NCBI GenBank assembly: GCA_047601745.1
Contig: JASGIS010000001.1
Location: forward strand, 3,038,001 to 3,102,000
DNA length: 64,000 nucleotides
Source of the DNA: JAKPAM01 sp047601745
GTDB taxonomy: Bacteria; Pseudomonadota; Gammaproteobacteria; Burkholderiales; Burkholderiaceae_E
Direction of reading: 5' to 3'
A program made the translations under genes and the position numbers. Below the pieces are notes generated by a model, which saw only the letters and a program-made list of their open reading frames with translations, was not told the origin of the DNA and did not search any database. How positions within the stretch are numbered: the first letter of the stretch is position 1; each line of letters begins with the position of its first letter. Below, one piece after another: positions 51,088-59,456 of this stretch.

Positions 51088-51927
51088 TCAATCCGCGCCG
51101 GGCGCCGCCGCCTGCGGGCAGTCCCACTGGACGCAGGCGCGGTCGGCCAGTCGCACGGCCGTCAGTTGCCCGCCCCACACGCAGCCGGTGTCGATCGCCA
51201 GCAGATCATCGCGCTGCACGAGCCCCAGCGTCGACCAGTGCCCGAACACGATCGGCGTGCCCCGTGACGCGCGGCCGGGTACGTCGAACCACGGCACCAG
51301 ATTCTTGCCGGCTGAGGCCGCGCCTCCCTTGGACCGGAAATCCATTACCCCGTCGGCCGTGCAGAAGCGCAGCCGCGTCATCGCGTTGACGATCACGCGC
51401 AGCCGGTCGTGACCCTGCAGGTCGTCGCGCCAGGCGGGCGGCCCGTTGCCGTACATGTGCTGAAGAAAGCCGACCCAATCGTCGCTCGACAGCATCGCCG
51501 ACACCTCGCCGGACAGCGCCACCGCCTGCTCGGCCGTCCATCCGGGCAGCAGACCCGCATGCACCATCAGCCAACCATGCTGATGCCAGGCCAGCGGCTG
51601 CCGGCGCAGCCAGTCGAGCAGCAGGTCGCGATCGGGCGCCGCGAGGATCTCGTCCAGCGTATCGCCGCGCGACGGTTTGCGAATGCCCTGCGAGACCGCG
51701 AGCAGATGCAGGTCGTGGTTGCCCAGCACGGTGACGACGCGATCGCGGTGGCGATGCGCCCAGCGCAGCGCCGCCAGCGACTGCGGGCCACGATTGACGA
51801 GGTCGCCGGTCAGCCACAGCGGCGCTTCGGCGGCGGATTCGCCGAAGCGCTCGACCAGCCGTTCGAGCAGACGTTCGAGGCAGGACAGGCAGCCCTGCAG
51901 GTCGCCGATCGCGATCGGGCCGGTCAT
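51088..51927 (-). CDS. apaH: Bis(5'-nucleosyl)-tetraphosphatase, symmetrical
   Basis: A 279-residue calcineurin-like phosphoesterase from ATG 51927. The metal motifs are GDLQGCLSCL, LTGDLVNRGPQSLAALRW and VLGNHDLHLLAV, followed by MVHAGLLPGWT and FGHWSTLGL. It cleaves Ap4A into two ADP and also decaps Np4-RNA in enterobacteria. An upstream in-frame ATG at 51975 would add 16 residues that look non-family. Its end nearly touches hicB. Confidence 0.95.
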   Translation of the reverse strand: MTGPIAIGDLQGCLSCLERLLERLVERFGESAAEAPLWLTGDLVNRGPQSLAALRWAHRHRDRVVTVLGNHDLHLLAVSQGIRKPSRGDTLDEILAAPDRDLLLDWLRRQPLAWHQHGWLMVHAGLLPGWTAEQAVALSGEVSAMLSSDDWVGFLQHMYGNGPPAWRDDLQGHDRLRVIVNAMTRLRFCTADGVMDFRSKGGAASAGKNLVPWFDVPGRASRGTPIVFGHWSTLGLVQRDDLLAIDTGCVWGGQLTAVRLADRACVQWDCPQAAAPGAD

Positions 51928-52005
51928 CGGTCGGTCCGCATCTTCATCGGCAAGCGGCAAGCGAGCGGCGGGCACGCAGCCATCGGCGGCATCGCGGCCG
52001 CTCGC

Positions 52006-53880
52006 TCAACCGGCACGGGCCGCACCGCCGCGCTGCAGCGGGATCACGTTCGGCCGCTCCATGTACGGCGCGTACGACGGCACCAGGCGCGTCAGCCCGA
52101 TCTTGGTCTCGATCTCGCCGACTGGTTCGACCTGCGTCAGCCAGCGGCCCGCGTCGATCTCCCATTGCTCGTCGGGCAGCTCGACGGCCTTGGCGATCCG
52201 GACCTTCGGATGCCGGGTCGGCATCGTCGTCTCGGAGTTGGCCAGCAGTTCTTCGTACAGCTTCTCGCCCGGACGCAGGCCGACGAAGCGGATCGCGATC
52301 TCCTGCTCGGTCAGCCCGGACAGCCGGATCAGGTCGCGCGCCAGATCGACGATCTTCACCGGCTCGCCCATCTCGAGCACGAAGATCTCGCCGCTGCGGC
52401 CCATCAGCGCCGACTGCAGCACCAGTTCGACCGCCTCGGGCACCGACATGAAATAGCGCCGCACCTCGGGGTGCGTCACCGTGATCGGCCCGCCGCGGCG
52501 GATCTGCTCCTTGAACTTCGGCACCACGCTGCCCGTCGAGCCGAGCACGTTGCCGAAGCGCACGATCACCGTCGGGATCGACGAACGCCGCGCCCAGGTC
52601 TGCAGCAGCATTTCGGCCAACCGCTTGGTCGCGCCCATCACGTTGGTCGGATTCACCGCCTTGTCGGTCGAGATGAATACCAGTTTGTCGATCGAATGGC
52701 GCTGGCAGGCCTGCGCGAGCCGCCAGGTGCCCAGCGCGTTGTTCTGCACGGCCGACCACGCGTTTTCCTGTTCGGTCATCGGCACGTGCTTGTACGCCGC
52801 CGCATGGAACACGACGCTCGGCCGGTAGCGGGTGAAGACCAGGTCCAGCCGCGCCGCATCCTTGACGTCGCCGATCACGCAGCGCACCGACAGCTTCGGA
52901 AACATCCGCGTCAGTTCCTGATCGACCGTGTACAGCGCGAACTCGCTCTGCTCGTACAGCACCAGCACGCTCGGCTCGAAACGCGCGATCTGCCTGCACA
53001 GCTCGCTGCCGATCGTGCCGCCGGCGCCGGTCACCAGCACCACGTTCTCGCGCAGCATCTGGCCGATGCCCTCGATGTCCAGTTCGACCGGGTCGCGGCC
53101 CAGCAGATCGTCGAGCTCGACCTCGCGGATCTGCGTGAACTGGATCTTGCCGCTGAGCATGTCGTCGACGCGCGGCATCAGCAGCAGCTTGATGCCCGCC
53201 GACTCGCACAGGTCGAACGCCTGGCGGCGCAGGTTGTGGTCGCCGGTATCGCGAAGCACCGCGTGCCGCACGCCGTAACGCCCGGCGATCTCGGCCACGT
53301 TCCTCCACGTCCCCAGCACCGGGATGCCGGCGAAGGCCTGTCCGCGGTAGACGCCGCTGTGATCGAGGATGCCGACCGTCTTCCAGTTGGGGCTGGCGCG
53401 GAACTGATCGACCAGATCCAGCGTTCCGTCGTCGCAGGACAGCATCAGCACCGGCTGGCCCTGGTCGCCCAGGCTGGACCAAGGTTCTTCCTTCCACCAC
53501 CGATACAGGATGCGGCCGCCGAACATCACCATCAGCAGCAGCAGCGGCTGCAGGACGTAGACCGAACGCGGCACGCCGGCACCGTATCGCCACATCAGCA
53601 TGACGACCGGCACGATCAGCGATGCCGTGAACACCGCCGTCGCGATGCGGCGCAGATCGTGCAGGCTGGCGAAGCGCCAGATGCCCCGGTAAAGACCGAA
53701 GTACAGGAAGCAGCCCAGATGGACGATCAGCACGGCCGGCAGCGTGTAGTACGCGCTCGGCCACATGCTCGTTCCCTCGACGCCGAAGCGAAGAGAGAAG
53801 CAACCGATCCACGTGACGGCGACCCACGCAAGGTCATGCAGCAGCGCGACCAGGCTGCGAGGATTGAAACGGAGGTTCAA
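52006..53880 (-). CDS. Membrane nucleotide-sugar 4,6-dehydratase (PglF/WbpM/CapD type)
   Basis: A 624-residue protein. Four membrane helices occupy about residues 10-125. A linker domain follows (PVLMLSCDDGTLDLVDQF to LLLMPRVDDML). The SDR dehydratase domain starts near 285 with LVTGAGGTIGSELCRQIARF. Catalytic text is VFISTDKAVNPTNVMGATKRLAEM, and the C-terminal part has RRYFMSVPEAVELVLQS and GLRPGEKLYEEL. Members convert UDP-GlcNAc to the 4-keto-6-deoxy sugar for bacillosamine- or fucosamine-type residues. It is the last gene of a minus-strand operon and overlaps its neighbour by four bases. Confidence 0.92.
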   Translation of the reverse strand: MNLRFNPRSLVALLHDLAWVAVTWIGCFSLRFGVEGTSMWPSAYYTLPAVLIVHLGCFLYFGLYRGIWRFASLHDLRRIATAVFTASLIVPVVMLMWRYGAGVPRSVYVLQPLLLLMVMFGGRILYRWWKEEPWSSLGDQGQPVLMLSCDDGTLDLVDQFRASPNWKTVGILDHSGVYRGQAFAGIPVLGTWRNVAEIAGRYGVRHAVLRDTGDHNLRRQAFDLCESAGIKLLLMPRVDDMLSGKIQFTQIREVELDDLLGRDPVELDIEGIGQMLRENVVLVTGAGGTIGSELCRQIARFEPSVLVLYEQSEFALYTVDQELTRMFPKLSVRCVIGDVKDAARLDLVFTRYRPSVVFHAAAYKHVPMTEQENAWSAVQNNALGTWRLAQACQRHSIDKLVFISTDKAVNPTNVMGATKRLAEMLLQTWARRSSIPTVIVRFGNVLGSTGSVVPKFKEQIRRGGPITVTHPEVRRYFMSVPEAVELVLQSALMGRSGEIFVLEMGEPVKIVDLARDLIRLSGLTEQEIAIRFVGLRPGEKLYEELLANSETTMPTRHPKVRIAKAVELPDEQWEIDAGRWLTQVEPVGEIETKIGLTRLVPSYAPYMERPNVIPLQRGGAARAG

Positions 53881-55013
53881 GATCTATCGCGCTCCCGGGC
53901 GTCCATGCGCGCTACTCTGGCGGCCAGAGCCCAGCCGGCGGTCAGTTGTGTGACGATTATAAGAGTCTCGACCCCGATCGTGAAATTACGTCCGATCAGC
54001 GCCACGGTCGCGCAGACGGCCATCAGTCCATAAGCGCGCAGCGTCATCGCGCGATGACTGAGCCCCGACAGCACCACGCGCTGATACAGATGCTGGCGGT
54101 GCGGTTCCCAGATCCGTTCGCCGCGCAACAATCGCGCCAGCAGCGTCAGCGTCGCATCGAAGCAGAACGGAAAGAACACGATGATCGGAAACAGCGGCGA
54201 CCACAGGCCGGCCTGCCAGCCGTGCAGGCCCAGCGCCGCCGCCGAGAAGCCCAGCGGGATCGAGCCCGCATCGCCCATGAACAGGCGCGCCGGCGGAAAG
54301 TTCAGACACAGGAAGCCGGCGGCGGCGGCGGCCAGCACGGCCGCGGTTCGTGCGAGGCCGCCGGCTGCGGCGCTTGCCGTCGCAGCGTCGATGGCCGGGC
54401 CCGCGATGTCCGCAGAGACGATCGTCGTCGGGCCCGTCGCCGCCGCGATCGCCAGCGCGCCGAAACCGAACAGCGCCATCCCGCCCGCCAGGCCGTCGGC
54501 CCCGTCCATGAAGTTGTACAGGTTCATCGCCCAGGCCATGCCGATCACGGTCAGGATCGCCCAGCCCAGCGGCAGGCCGAGACCCGCGGACGAGCGGGCC
54601 GACGCGACCCAGACGGCCGCGACGACGACATGCATCAGCATCCGCGACCAGGCGGGCAGCGGGCGCCGGTCGTCGATGACCGAGCCCAGCGCGAGGACGC
54701 CATAAGCGGCGAGCCATAAGAGCGGCCAGTACCGGTCGAATACCGTCGCCATCGATGCGCCGACCCGGCCGCCGATCGTGCTTCCATCGCTCGCGCTGCC
54801 GTGGGCGTCGACCAGCAGCGACACGCCGGTACCGACGGCGACGCCGACCAGCAGCCCCAGGCCGCCGAACCGCGGCGTCACCTGCTTGTGCAGCGACCGC
54901 TCATTGGGTTGGTCCGCGAGCGCGCCGCGCAATGCGCGGCTGCGCAGGCCCAGCATCAGCGAGCCCAGCGTCGCGACGAATGCCGCCAGCGCGGGCCAGA
55001 GGACGTCGGTCAC
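53877..55013 (-). CDS. WecA/WbpL-type undecaprenyl-phosphate sugar phosphotransferase
   Basis: A polytopic membrane enzyme of 378 residues from GTG 55013. It has about ten hydrophobic helices. The glycosyltransferase family 4 motifs are NERSLHKQVTPRFGGLGLL, SVIDDRRPLPAWSRML, NLYNFMDGADGLAGG, RLFMGDAGSIPLGF, and the cytoplasmic EPHRQHLYQR. It transfers a sugar 1-phosphate to undecaprenyl phosphate and so starts the polysaccharide repeat. The spacing to fcl is 11 bases. The pairing with a WbpM/PglF-type dehydratase parallels wbpL-wbpM of Pseudomonas O-antigen loci. Confidence 0.92.
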   Translation of the reverse strand: MTDVLWPALAAFVATLGSLMLGLRSRALRGALADQPNERSLHKQVTPRFGGLGLLVGVAVGTGVSLLVDAHGSASDGSTIGGRVGASMATVFDRYWPLLWLAAYGVLALGSVIDDRRPLPAWSRMLMHVVVAAVWVASARSSAGLGLPLGWAILTVIGMAWAMNLYNFMDGADGLAGGMALFGFGALAIAAATGPTTIVSADIAGPAIDAATASAAAGGLARTAAVLAAAAAGFLCLNFPPARLFMGDAGSIPLGFSAAALGLHGWQAGLWSPLFPIIVFFPFCFDATLTLLARLLRGERIWEPHRQHLYQRVVLSGLSHRAMTLRAYGLMAVCATVALIGRNFTIGVETLIIVTQLTAGWALAARVARMDARERDRS

Positions 55014-55024
55014 GGGCGCGCCGG

Positions 55025-56017
55025 TTATCGCTTGGCGAGGAAGTCCTCGTATGCCAGCGCGATGCCCTCGCGCAAGCCGATCTTCGCCTTCCAGCCGAGC
55101 TGCGTCATCCGGTCGACATTCAGCAGCTTGCGCGGCGTGCCATCGGGCTTCGACGCGTCGAAGACGATTCGCCCCCGGAAGCCCACGACGTCCATGATCA
55201 GGTGCGCCAGTTCCTTGATCGTCACGTCCTCGCCGACGCCGATGTTGAACAGCCCCTCGGCGATGTTCTGCTCGAGCATGAACACGCTGGCATCGGCCAT
55301 GTCGTCGACGTACAGGAACTCGCGGCGCGGCGATCCGGTGCCCCAGACCACCAGTTCCTCGACGCCCGCCAGCTTGGCCTCGTGCGCCTTGCGGATCAGC
55401 GCCGGCAGCACGTGGCTGTTGGCCAGGTCGTAGTTGTCGTTCGGGCCGTACAGGTTGGTCGGCATCGCGCACGCGTACTGCGTGCCGTACTGCCGGTTAT
55501 AGCTTTCGCATAGTTTCACGCCGGCGATCTTGGCCAGCGCGTAGGGCTCGTTGGTCTGCTCGAGTGGCCCCGTCAGCAGATATTCCTCGCGAATCGGCTG
55601 CGGGCAGTCGCGCGGATAGATGCAGCTCGAACCGAGCAGCAGCAGCCGCTGCACGCCAGACCGGTAAGCGGCATCGATCACGTTCGCCTCGATCATCAGG
55701 TTCTGATAGATGAAGTCGGCGCGATAAGTATTGTTCGCGTGGATGCCGCCGACCTTCGCGGCGGCGATGAACACGTAGGCGGGCCGCTCGCGTTCGAAGA
55801 AGACCCGGACCTGCGCCTGGTCGCACAGGTCCAGTTCTGCATGCGTGCGGGTCAGCAGCCGCGTATAGCCGCCGGCCTGCAGCCGCCTGACGATCGCCGA
55901 GCCGACCATCCCGCGATGGCCGGCGACGAAGATCGGCGCGTCCTTGGCGATCGGCTCGACCGGACGCGAGGTTGACGAAGCGGGGGAGGGTTGGCTCATG
56001 GTGCTCGCGTCGCTCAC
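55025..56017 (-). CDS. fcl: GDP-L-fucose synthase
   Basis: A 330-residue extended SDR from GTG 56017; ATG 55999 is an alternative. The first 25 residues are Ser/Pro-rich. The NADP site is GHRGMVGSAIVR, followed by AAAKVGGIHANNTYRADFIYQN and the catalytic LGSSCIYPRDCPQPIREEYLLTG with YALAKIAGVKLCESYN. The active-site Cys and His (SSCIYP and NLYGPNDNYDLANSHVLPALI) are kept. It epimerises and reduces GDP-4-keto-6-deoxymannose to GDP-L-fucose, using the product of gmd next to it. Confidence 0.96.
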   Translation of the reverse strand: MSDASTMSQPSPASSTSRPVEPIAKDAPIFVAGHRGMVGSAIVRRLQAGGYTRLLTRTHAELDLCDQAQVRVFFERERPAYVFIAAAKVGGIHANNTYRADFIYQNLMIEANVIDAAYRSGVQRLLLLGSSCIYPRDCPQPIREEYLLTGPLEQTNEPYALAKIAGVKLCESYNRQYGTQYACAMPTNLYGPNDNYDLANSHVLPALIRKAHEAKLAGVEELVVWGTGSPRREFLYVDDMADASVFMLEQNIAEGLFNIGVGEDVTIKELAHLIMDVVGFRGRIVFDASKPDGTPRKLLNVDRMTQLGWKAKIGLREGIALAYEDFLAKR

Positions 56018-56024
56018 TCGTCGT

Positions 56025-57116
56025 TCATTCGTGATAGTCGTAGGCCGAATAACCGTGCTTCTTGACCAGCGCGTCGCGCTGCGCGGACTTCAGATCCTCG
56101 CGCATCATCTCGCTGACCAGTTCCTCGAACGAGATCTTCGGCGTCCAGCCCAGCTTGGCCTTGGCTTTGGACGGATCGCCCAGCAGCGTCTCGACTTCGG
56201 TCGGACGGAAATAGCGCGGATCGACGGCGACGATGCAGCGGCCCTGCTCGTCGTAGCCTTTCTCGTTGACGCCTTCGCCCTTCCACAGGATGTTGATGCC
56301 GACCTCGTAGGCCGCCACTTCGACGAACTGGCGCACGCTGTACTGAACGCCGGTGGCGATCACGAAATCCTCGGGCTGGTCCTGCTGCAGCATCAGCCAC
56401 TGCATTTCCACGTAGTCCTTGGCGTGGCCCCAGTCGCGCAGCGCGTTCAGATTGCCCAGGTACAGCGTGTCCTGCAGTCCCAGCTTGATCCGCGCGATCG
56501 CCCGCGTGATCTTGCGCGTCACGAAGGTTTCGCCGCGCACCGGCGACTCGTGGTTGAACAGGATCCCGTTGCATGCGTACATGCCATAGGCTTCGCGATA
56601 GTTGACCGTGATCCAGTACGCGTACAGCTTGGCCACCGCGTACGGAGAGCGCGGGTAGAACGGCGTCGTCTCTTTTTGCGGGATTTCCTGGACGAGGCCG
56701 TACAGTTCGGACGTGGATGCCTGGTAGAAGCGGGTCTTCTTCTCGAGGCCGAGGATGCGCAGCGCCTCGAGGATGCGCAGCGCGCCCAGGCCGTCGGAGT
56801 TGGCCGTGTACTCGGGTTCCTCGAAGCTGACCGCCACGTGGCTCTGGGCGGCCAGGTTGTAGATTTCGTCGGGCTGGACCTGCTGGATGATCCGGATCAG
56901 GCTGGTGCCGTCGGTCAGGTCGCCGTGGTGCAGGATGAACTTGCGGTCCGGCTCGTGCGGGTCCTGGTACAGGTGATCGATGCGATCGGTGTTGAAGAGC
57001 GACGTACGGCGCTTGATGCCGTGGACTTCATAGCCTTTACCGAGAAGGAATTCGGCGAGGTACGAGCCGTCCTGGCCGGTGACGCCGGTGATGAGTGCGA
57101 TTTTTTTTGAAGGCAT
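56025..57116 (-). CDS. gmd: GDP-mannose 4,6-dehydratase
   Basis: A 363-residue extended SDR opening KKIALITGVTGQDGSYLAEFLLGKGYEVHGIKRR. The catalytic set is in YQASTSELYG and PRSPYAVAKLYAYWI. NHESPVRGETFVTRKITRA and LGNLNALRDWGHAKDYVEMQW are diagnostic for Gmd. It makes GDP-4-keto-6-deoxymannose from GDP-mannose, the branch point to L-fucose and D-rhamnose; fcl downstream indicates fucose. It is first in the minus-strand operon and faces the divergent ABC transporter genes. Confidence 0.97.
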   Translation of the reverse strand: MPSKKIALITGVTGQDGSYLAEFLLGKGYEVHGIKRRTSLFNTDRIDHLYQDPHEPDRKFILHHGDLTDGTSLIRIIQQVQPDEIYNLAAQSHVAVSFEEPEYTANSDGLGALRILEALRILGLEKKTRFYQASTSELYGLVQEIPQKETTPFYPRSPYAVAKLYAYWITVNYREAYGMYACNGILFNHESPVRGETFVTRKITRAIARIKLGLQDTLYLGNLNALRDWGHAKDYVEMQWLMLQQDQPEDFVIATGVQYSVRQFVEVAAYEVGINILWKGEGVNEKGYDEQGRCIVAVDPRYFRPTEVETLLGDPSKAKAKLGWTPKISFEELVSEMMREDLKSAQRDALVKKHGYSAYDYHE

Positions 57117-57657
57117 TTGTATAGATCAAAGGAGTGCCGTCCGTGGGGCGGACTGGGCGTATAAGTCGGATCGAGCGTATTTATATGGTCGGACGCAAAG
57201 GGAACGATACTACAGACCCTGCTGAACGATCTCACAAAGCGTCATGCCCGCCACAGTACGGAGTGGGCGGCAGTGCGGCGGGCGGCGTGGGCTCGGCGCG
57301 CGACCAGCATAAGGCTCTTGGAGGGAAAGCCTGCCGGATCATGGCGAGACGACGGCCGTTGGAACGCTCCGGATGCCTGGGCTCGTCAGGCGCGTCACAG
57401 AATACTTCAATGATGCGACCGACGGGCGGTGGGCCGGGTTTCACAGCGGCGATTGATGTAACAGAGGGGACGAAACGACGACTCTCGTAGGCCGATCCTG
57501 TTCGAGCCGCCCGGAAGGCGGGGACCCTCAGCCGAAGCAAGGTCCGGGAGTTGTAGAATGACGGCCCTTCGTTTGCTTGCAGATCGCCCTGATGGCTCTC
57601 GATAGTTCTATTCTTGACCGCATTTTCTGATGAAATCGAACAGACAGGAAACATTGC
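57117..57657. other. Divergent promoter region between gmd and wzm
   Basis: No gene is supported in these 541 bases. On the plus strand TAGAAT (57554-57559) is a possible -10 box for wzm, giving a leader of about 90 bases; its -35 is poor. On the minus strand a TATAAA at about 57176-57185 could serve gmd. I looked for a JUMPstart/ops element, often found ahead of polysaccharide operons, and saw none. Confidence 0.35.
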
Positions 57658-58449
57658 ATGCGTAACGCCGGTGCTGGTGCCTTGGGTGATTTTAGAAGAA
57701 GTTTGCTTGCATGGCGGCTTTGGACCCTTCTAGGGTGGATGGAGATCCGTCAGCGCTACGCTCGCTCGAGTTTAGGTCCTTTTTGGCTGACGATCAGCAT
57801 GGGCGTCATGATCGGCTCGCTGGGGGTTGTCTATGGGACCCTGTTCGGCCAGAACATGTCCGACTATCTGCCGTTTCTTGCGATCGGGCTCGTCATGTGG
57901 ACGGCGTTCGCTCAAACAGTCACCGAAGGCAGCCTTGCGTATATCAGCAGTGCCGCCTATATACGACAGGCGTCCACTCCCAAGTTGATTTTCGTGCTGC
58001 AGGTGGCTTGGAGAAATCTGGTGATCCTGTTGCATAATTTTGTAATCGTGCTGATACTTCTTGGGATCTTCGGATTGAAGTCTTGGCAAACGTTGCCGCT
58101 GTTCATTCCTGGTTTCATATTGTTCATGCTGAACGCTCTGTGGATCGCAATGTTGAGCGGGCTGCTCTCAGCGCGTTTTCGTGATCTGCCGCAGATCGTC
58201 GCGGCACTGGTTCAGGTGGCATTCTATTTAACGCCGATTCTATATATGCCCAAAGCGCTCAGCAAGCATCAATGGATCGTCGATTACAATCCGCTCGCTC
58301 ATTTGATCGAATTGGTGCGGGCGCCGCTGATTGGCGCGATCCCTTCCTCGGTTTCATGGATGATCGGCATAGGAATGGCGGTAACAGGACTTGCCATTTC
58401 TTTGTTTTTTACCCATCGCTATCTGAAGCGAATCGCATACTGGGTGTGA
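57658..58449 (+). CDS. wzm: Polysaccharide ABC exporter permease (Wzm/KpsM type)
   Basis: A 263-residue ABC-2 membrane protein with six helices. Marks are LGWMEIRQRYARSSLGPFWLTISMGVMIGSLGVVYGTLF, YLPFLAIGLVMWTAFAQTVTEGS, and FYLTPILYMPKALSKHQWIVDYNPLAHLIELVRAPLIG, all typical of O-antigen or capsule exporters. It forms a homodimeric channel that exports lipid-linked polysaccharide. The ATPase gene follows 16 bases later. Codon use is less GC-biased than in the first 57 kb. Confidence 0.93.
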   Translation: MRNAGAGALGDFRRSLLAWRLWTLLGWMEIRQRYARSSLGPFWLTISMGVMIGSLGVVYGTLFGQNMSDYLPFLAIGLVMWTAFAQTVTEGSLAYISSAAYIRQASTPKLIFVLQVAWRNLVILLHNFVIVLILLGIFGLKSWQTLPLFIPGFILFMLNALWIAMLSGLLSARFRDLPQIVAALVQVAFYLTPILYMPKALSKHQWIVDYNPLAHLIELVRAPLIGAIPSSVSWMIGIGMAVTGLAISLFFTHRYLKRIAYWV

Positions 58450-58465
58450 GGGCCAAGGAAAGCTG

Positions 58466-59215
58466 ATGGCTTACGTAGAATTGAATGATGTGTCACTGCG
58501 ATTGCCGATCTACGACGCGAGAGGCCGTTCGTTAAAGCAAGCGCTGCTGAATGCGACCGGGCGGCGTGGAAAGATAGACAAAGATCAGCATGGCGTGGTG
58601 GTGATCACCGCTCTCGATGGCGTCGATTTACGGCTGCAGGCAGGTGATCGCGTAGGGTTGATCGGTAACAATGGTGCGGGGAAGTCGACTTTGCTTCGCG
58701 TGATCGCGGGTATCTACGCGCCGACTTCCGGAATCATCCGGTCCGAGGGAAAGATCGTTCCTTTGCTCGATATCAGCTTGGGAATGGATGATAATTCTAC
58801 GGGGTGGCAAAATATTCGCCTCAGAGGATTGTTACTCGGAATGACGGATTCGGAAATCCGGGCCAAGCAGGAAGAGATTGCTGAATTTTCCGAACTCGGC
58901 GACTACTTGAGCCTGCCGCTGAGGACCTATTCGAATGGGATGCGCGTGCGCTTGGCGTTCGCTGTCGCTACGTCCGTTGACGCTCAGATTTTGCTGCTCG
59001 ACGAAGTCATGGCGGTCGGCGATGCATCGTTCACCAAAAAGGCCGAGGAACGGATTCGCGCGTTGCACGGACGAGCCGAGATCGTGATGCTGGCCATGCA
59101 TTCTCATGAGGAGATCCGCCGGACATGCTCGAAGGTCGTCTGGATGGAACGCGGGCGTGTCCGGGCTGTCGGGCCGGTGGCGGAGGTTCTGGCTGAGTAT
59201 GCCGCCCAGGTCTGA
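58466..59215 (+). CDS. wzt: Polysaccharide ABC exporter ATPase (Wzt/KpsT type, no C-terminal sugar-binding domain)
   Basis: A 249-residue ATPase. Walker A is GNNGAGKST, the signature YSNGMRVRLAFA is the variant usual for this family, Walker B is ILLLDEVMAVGD and the switch His is in MHSHEEI. The N-terminal segment (LRLPIYDARGRSLKQALLNATGRRG) is as in Wzt. The protein stops after the nucleotide-binding domain, without the carbohydrate-binding domain that recognises capped chains in E. coli O8/O9a Wzt. Export is therefore unlikely to depend on a terminal modification read by Wzt. Confidence 0.93.
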   Translation: MAYVELNDVSLRLPIYDARGRSLKQALLNATGRRGKIDKDQHGVVVITALDGVDLRLQAGDRVGLIGNNGAGKSTLLRVIAGIYAPTSGIIRSEGKIVPLLDISLGMDDNSTGWQNIRLRGLLLGMTDSEIRAKQEEIAEFSELGDYLSLPLRTYSNGMRVRLAFAVATSVDAQILLLDEVMAVGDASFTKKAEERIRALHGRAEIVMLAMHSHEEIRRTCSKVVWMERGRVRAVGPVAEVLAEYAAQV

Positions 59216-59456
59216 GTCGCCGGTCGTGGTCAATTGACGCTGAATTTCGTTGAACGCCGGGCGTTTGGGCTTCGGAGGCATGAAACGGTTCGTTTGCGAA
59301 GCGAGATAGTAATGAGTTCGTCCGACGGACGGATGCGGTAGTCGGCAGGAATTGATCGGCGTTATCCGGAGGGCGCTTCGCGCTACCAGGCTATCAGAGC
59401 GCAGTTTCTGGTCAGCTGGCAAGCGGGCTCGCGGTCGGGAATTTAAGGAATTTGGA

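Noticed and set aside
57232..57654. A 140-codon minus-strand open frame between gmd and wzm
   Set aside because: It has no ribosome-binding site, no family resemblance and covers the likely promoter region.
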